Origin: Hymenobacter cavernae
GTDB taxonomy: Bacteria > Bacteroidota > Bacteroidia > Cytophagales > Hymenobacteraceae
Assembly: GCF_014641455.1 (NCBI RefSeq)
Contig: NZ_BMHT01000005.1
Coordinates: 189,357-253,356, forward strand
Reading direction: 5' to 3'
DNA length: 64,000 nt
Each line of letters starts with the position of its first letter. The stretch's first letter is position 1. Positions 62,498 through 64,000 of this stretch are shown piece by piece. Made by a program: the position numbers and the translations under genes. The notes beneath the pieces were generated by a model, which saw only the letters and a program-made list of their open reading frames with translations, was not told the DNA's origin and did no database searches.

Positions 62498-63230
62498 GCT
62501 GTTGGGTGCGCTCGTATTCTCGTTCGGTGATGGGCACAAACCGGATGTAATCGCCGGCGCTCAATAAGCTAGGTGTTGGGCCGTGCGGCGTGAAAAGGCG
62601 CAGCGGCGTGCGGCCAATCAGCTGCCAGCCGCCGGGCGTTTGAATGGAATACACGCCCGTTTGCTTGCCCGCAATGCCGACTGAGCCAGCGGGCACTTTC
62701 GTGCGCGGCTTTTCTTTGCGCGGCACCACCAGCTGCTCGTTCATGCCACCTAGGTACGGAAAGCCCGGCGCGAAGCCAATCATGTACACGAGGTATTCGG
62801 GTTGAGTATGCAGGGCAATAACTTCTTCCTGACTAAGGTGCGTATGGCCAGCGACAAAAGCTAGGTCGGGCGCAAACTTGCCGCCGTAGCACACGGGTAT
62901 TTCTATGACGTGTGGCGCCGTATTTTCAGCTTCCGTCGTGGTCTGGAGCAGCATCTGCTTCAGCGTTTCTGCTACGCTGTCGGAAGGGCTAGCTTCCTTA
63001 GCCAAGCTTACTTCCAAAGGGTTATAATAGACCGTAACCGTCGTAAAAGCAGGCACATACTCCACAAAGCCGGGAAAAGGATGCGCATCCAAGTAAGCGC
63101 TCAGCGCCTGCACTTCGTGGTGCGCGTGGCGCTTAATAGCATCGCCGAATTGCACGACCACGGCCGATTCACCCAACGGGTAGAGCTGAACCTCCGCACG
63201 CGTGGCCGGCGTCGGGTAAAGGTTTTCCAT
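62487..63230 (-). CDS. pxpB: 5-oxoprolinase subunit B (KipI family)
   Basis: This 247-residue protein has the family core FVEYVPAFTTVTVYYNPLEV, IEIPVCYGGKFAPDLAFVA, YLVYMIGFAPGFPYLGGMNE and PAGSVGIAGKQTGVYSIQTP. It is the first gene of the pxpB-pxpC-pxpA-NRAMP operon. The N-terminal 17 residues precede the usual start LYPLGESAVVVQFG, so the start could lie slightly downstream, but ATG at 63228-63230 is the only good one. Confidence 0.95.
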   Translation of the reverse strand: MENLYPTPATRAEVQLYPLGESAVVVQFGDAIKRHAHHEVQALSAYLDAHPFPGFVEYVPAFTTVTVYYNPLEVSLAKEASPSDSVAETLKQMLLQTTTEAENTAPHVIEIPVCYGGKFAPDLAFVAGHTHLSQEEVIALHTQPEYLVYMIGFAPGFPYLGGMNEQLVVPRKEKPRTKVPAGSVGIAGKQTGVYSIQTPGGWQLIGRTPLRLFTPHGPTPSLLSAGDYIRFVPITEREYERTQQHES

Positions 63231-63550
63231 GCGTTATTGCTTACGGTTTGCAAGTAGCTTAGCGGTTAGTCTGCTGCTAGTTCTGGTGGAATATACAGTC
63301 GTTTCGCAGAATTATGCATGTCGCCTACCGGTCCGACGCCCTAGGCGTCGGACCGGTAGGCGTTGAAACGATTTGTCAGTACGACAATCGTGCACCTAGC
63401 TTTTGCAGACATCAGCAGCCGACAACCGGTCGGACACTTAGGGCATCGAACCGACAGGCGCGAGTTGTGCAACGTCGGGCAGCTAAAGTAGACTATCATT
63501 TCATTCAACCGTTGCTCCTCCCCTAGCCTTTTCTTCGAACGTCAGTCCGC
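63231..63550. other. Divergent intergenic region between pxpB and the M1 peptidase
   Basis: This 320-bp gap holds the palindrome 63322-63362 and its diverged half copy 63424-63461. A 70-codon ORF at 63314 is made of these repeats and is not believed. No clear promoter was assigned. Confidence 0.55.
63322..63362. repeat. Perfect 19-bp palindrome centred on CCTAGG
   Basis: The arms 63322-63340 (CGCCTACCGGTCCGACGCC) and 63344-63362 are exact reverse complements around CTA, making CCTAGG at the centre. A diverged copy (CAACCGGTCGGAC, then GAACCGACAGGCG) follows at 63424-63461. Confidence 0.92.
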
Positions 63551-64000
63551 ATGAATCATCTAGTTAAAACCTTTTCCCAAACGGGCTTGCTGTTGCTGGC
63601 CATCAATCTTAATGCTTACAGTCAGAAGAAGATGGTAGCGGCTAGCGACATACCGGTTGAGAAAGGCGTGTTGGAGGCGCTGGCTAGCGCACGGAAGCAA
63701 AACGTGAGTCAGATAACCTACACCCTAGCTTTCACAATTCCAGCGCAAAAGGAAACCGCCATCGCGGCTTCCGAGTCCGTGTTCTTTCACCTGAAGGACA
63801 ACAAACAGCCACTTCAGCTAGACTTCAAGGAAAAGACGGACCATCTGAAAAAAGTGGTTGTCAACAAGAAGGCTGTGCCAATTGACCACCGCAATGAGCA
63901 CCTCGTGCTGCCCGCCGCGGCTTTGCGCAAAGGCGCCAATGAGGTGCAGATTGAATTTACCGCCGGCAACTTATCCCTGAATCGTAGCGACGATTACCTG
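63551..64000 (+). CDS. M1-family aminopeptidase, N-terminal part
   Basis: These are the first 150 codons of a secreted protein; the rest lies beyond the right edge. A signal peptide (SQTGLLLLAINLNAYSQ) is followed by the beta-sandwich N-terminal domain of M1 peptidases: ITYTLAFTIPAQKET, a VVVNKKAVPIDHRNEHLVLP hairpin and FTAGNLSLNRSDDYL, the usual lead into the catalytic domain. The zinc-binding HExxH site is not in the window, so the assignment rests on the N-terminal pattern only. Confidence 0.75.
   Translation, partial: MNHLVKTFSQTGLLLLAINLNAYSQKKMVAASDIPVEKGVLEALASARKQNVSQITYTLAFTIPAQKETAIAASESVFFHLKDNKQPLQLDFKEKTDHLKKVVVNKKAVPIDHRNEHLVLPAAALRKGANEVQIEFTAGNLSLNRSDDYL

Noticed and set aside
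63314..63526. 70-codon plus-strand ORF
   Set aside because: It is composed of the CCTAGG-centred palindrome and its diverged copy.
1..64000. tRNA or rRNA genes
   Set aside because: No T-loop (GGTTCGAATCC-type) with matching cloverleaf stems and no rRNA core sequence was seen on either strand.

Overview
The window reads as chromosome of a Bacteroidetes bacterium of the Cytophagales, most probably Hymenobacter or a close relative. This is inferred from the gliding genes gldB and gldD, the mutY-ssb-gldD order, promoters of the TTG-N19-21-TAnnTTTG type, almost no Shine-Dalgarno sequences, and protein types common in that group (DUF6150, an arginase-like 'formimidoylglutamase', the small mS38-like basic protein). 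No rRNA, tRNA, CRISPR array, intact insertion sequence or phage was seen.

Layout. 1-1.7 kb: start of endonuclease V and two overlapping DUF1990 genes. 2-5.6 kb: three secreted glycoside hydrolases (GH5-like and two GH43) around a divergent control region. 5.8-12.3 kb: housekeeping genes (prmA, tpiA, uvrA) with small DUF proteins and a TspO-like membrane protein. 12.7-22 kb: an AT-rich acyltransferase, an amidohydrolase, secreted proteins, two tandem alpha/beta hydrolases (the second without its nucleophile serine) and an MFS exporter. 22.6-24.2 kb: an ECF sigma factor overlapping a small partner ORF, then nth. 24.3-35.6 kb: glycosyltransferase, gldB, an outer-membrane barrel, RNase G/E, the 29-residue mS38-like protein, TPR protein, HU, mutY, ssb, gldD, recG. 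37.9-46.1 kb: a fatty-acid degradation cluster (fadD, MarR regulator, FadN-type fusion, thiolase, acyl-CoA dehydrogenase). 46.3-54.2 kb: degenerate arginase, cytochrome b5-like protein, murQ, der, era, a decayed AraC regulator, hemH. 54.3-57.8 kb: an AT-richer transglutaminase/alpha-E/ATP-grasp cluster. 58.3-63.2 kb: zinc metallopeptidase and a pxpB-pxpC-pxpA-NRAMP operon for 5-oxoproline. The right edge holds the start of an M1 aminopeptidase.

The most unusual content is not protein-coding. (1) The palindrome CCTAGG, usually as ACCTAGGT, occurs about 73 times by hand count, several times more than chance, inside genes (as Leu-Gly codons CTA GGT) and at the centres of intergenic hairpins. It behaves like a highly iterated palindrome. 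(2) Many intergenic gaps are filled almost exactly, from stop codon to next start, by short tandem repeats of 7-8 nt units that recur as inverted arms around a 20-60 nt core. (3) Several other families of long, near-perfect hairpins (arms 19-47 nt) lie between genes, one of them repeatedly between convergent genes. DNA repair genes (nfi, uvrA, nth, mutY, ssb, recG) are frequent here.
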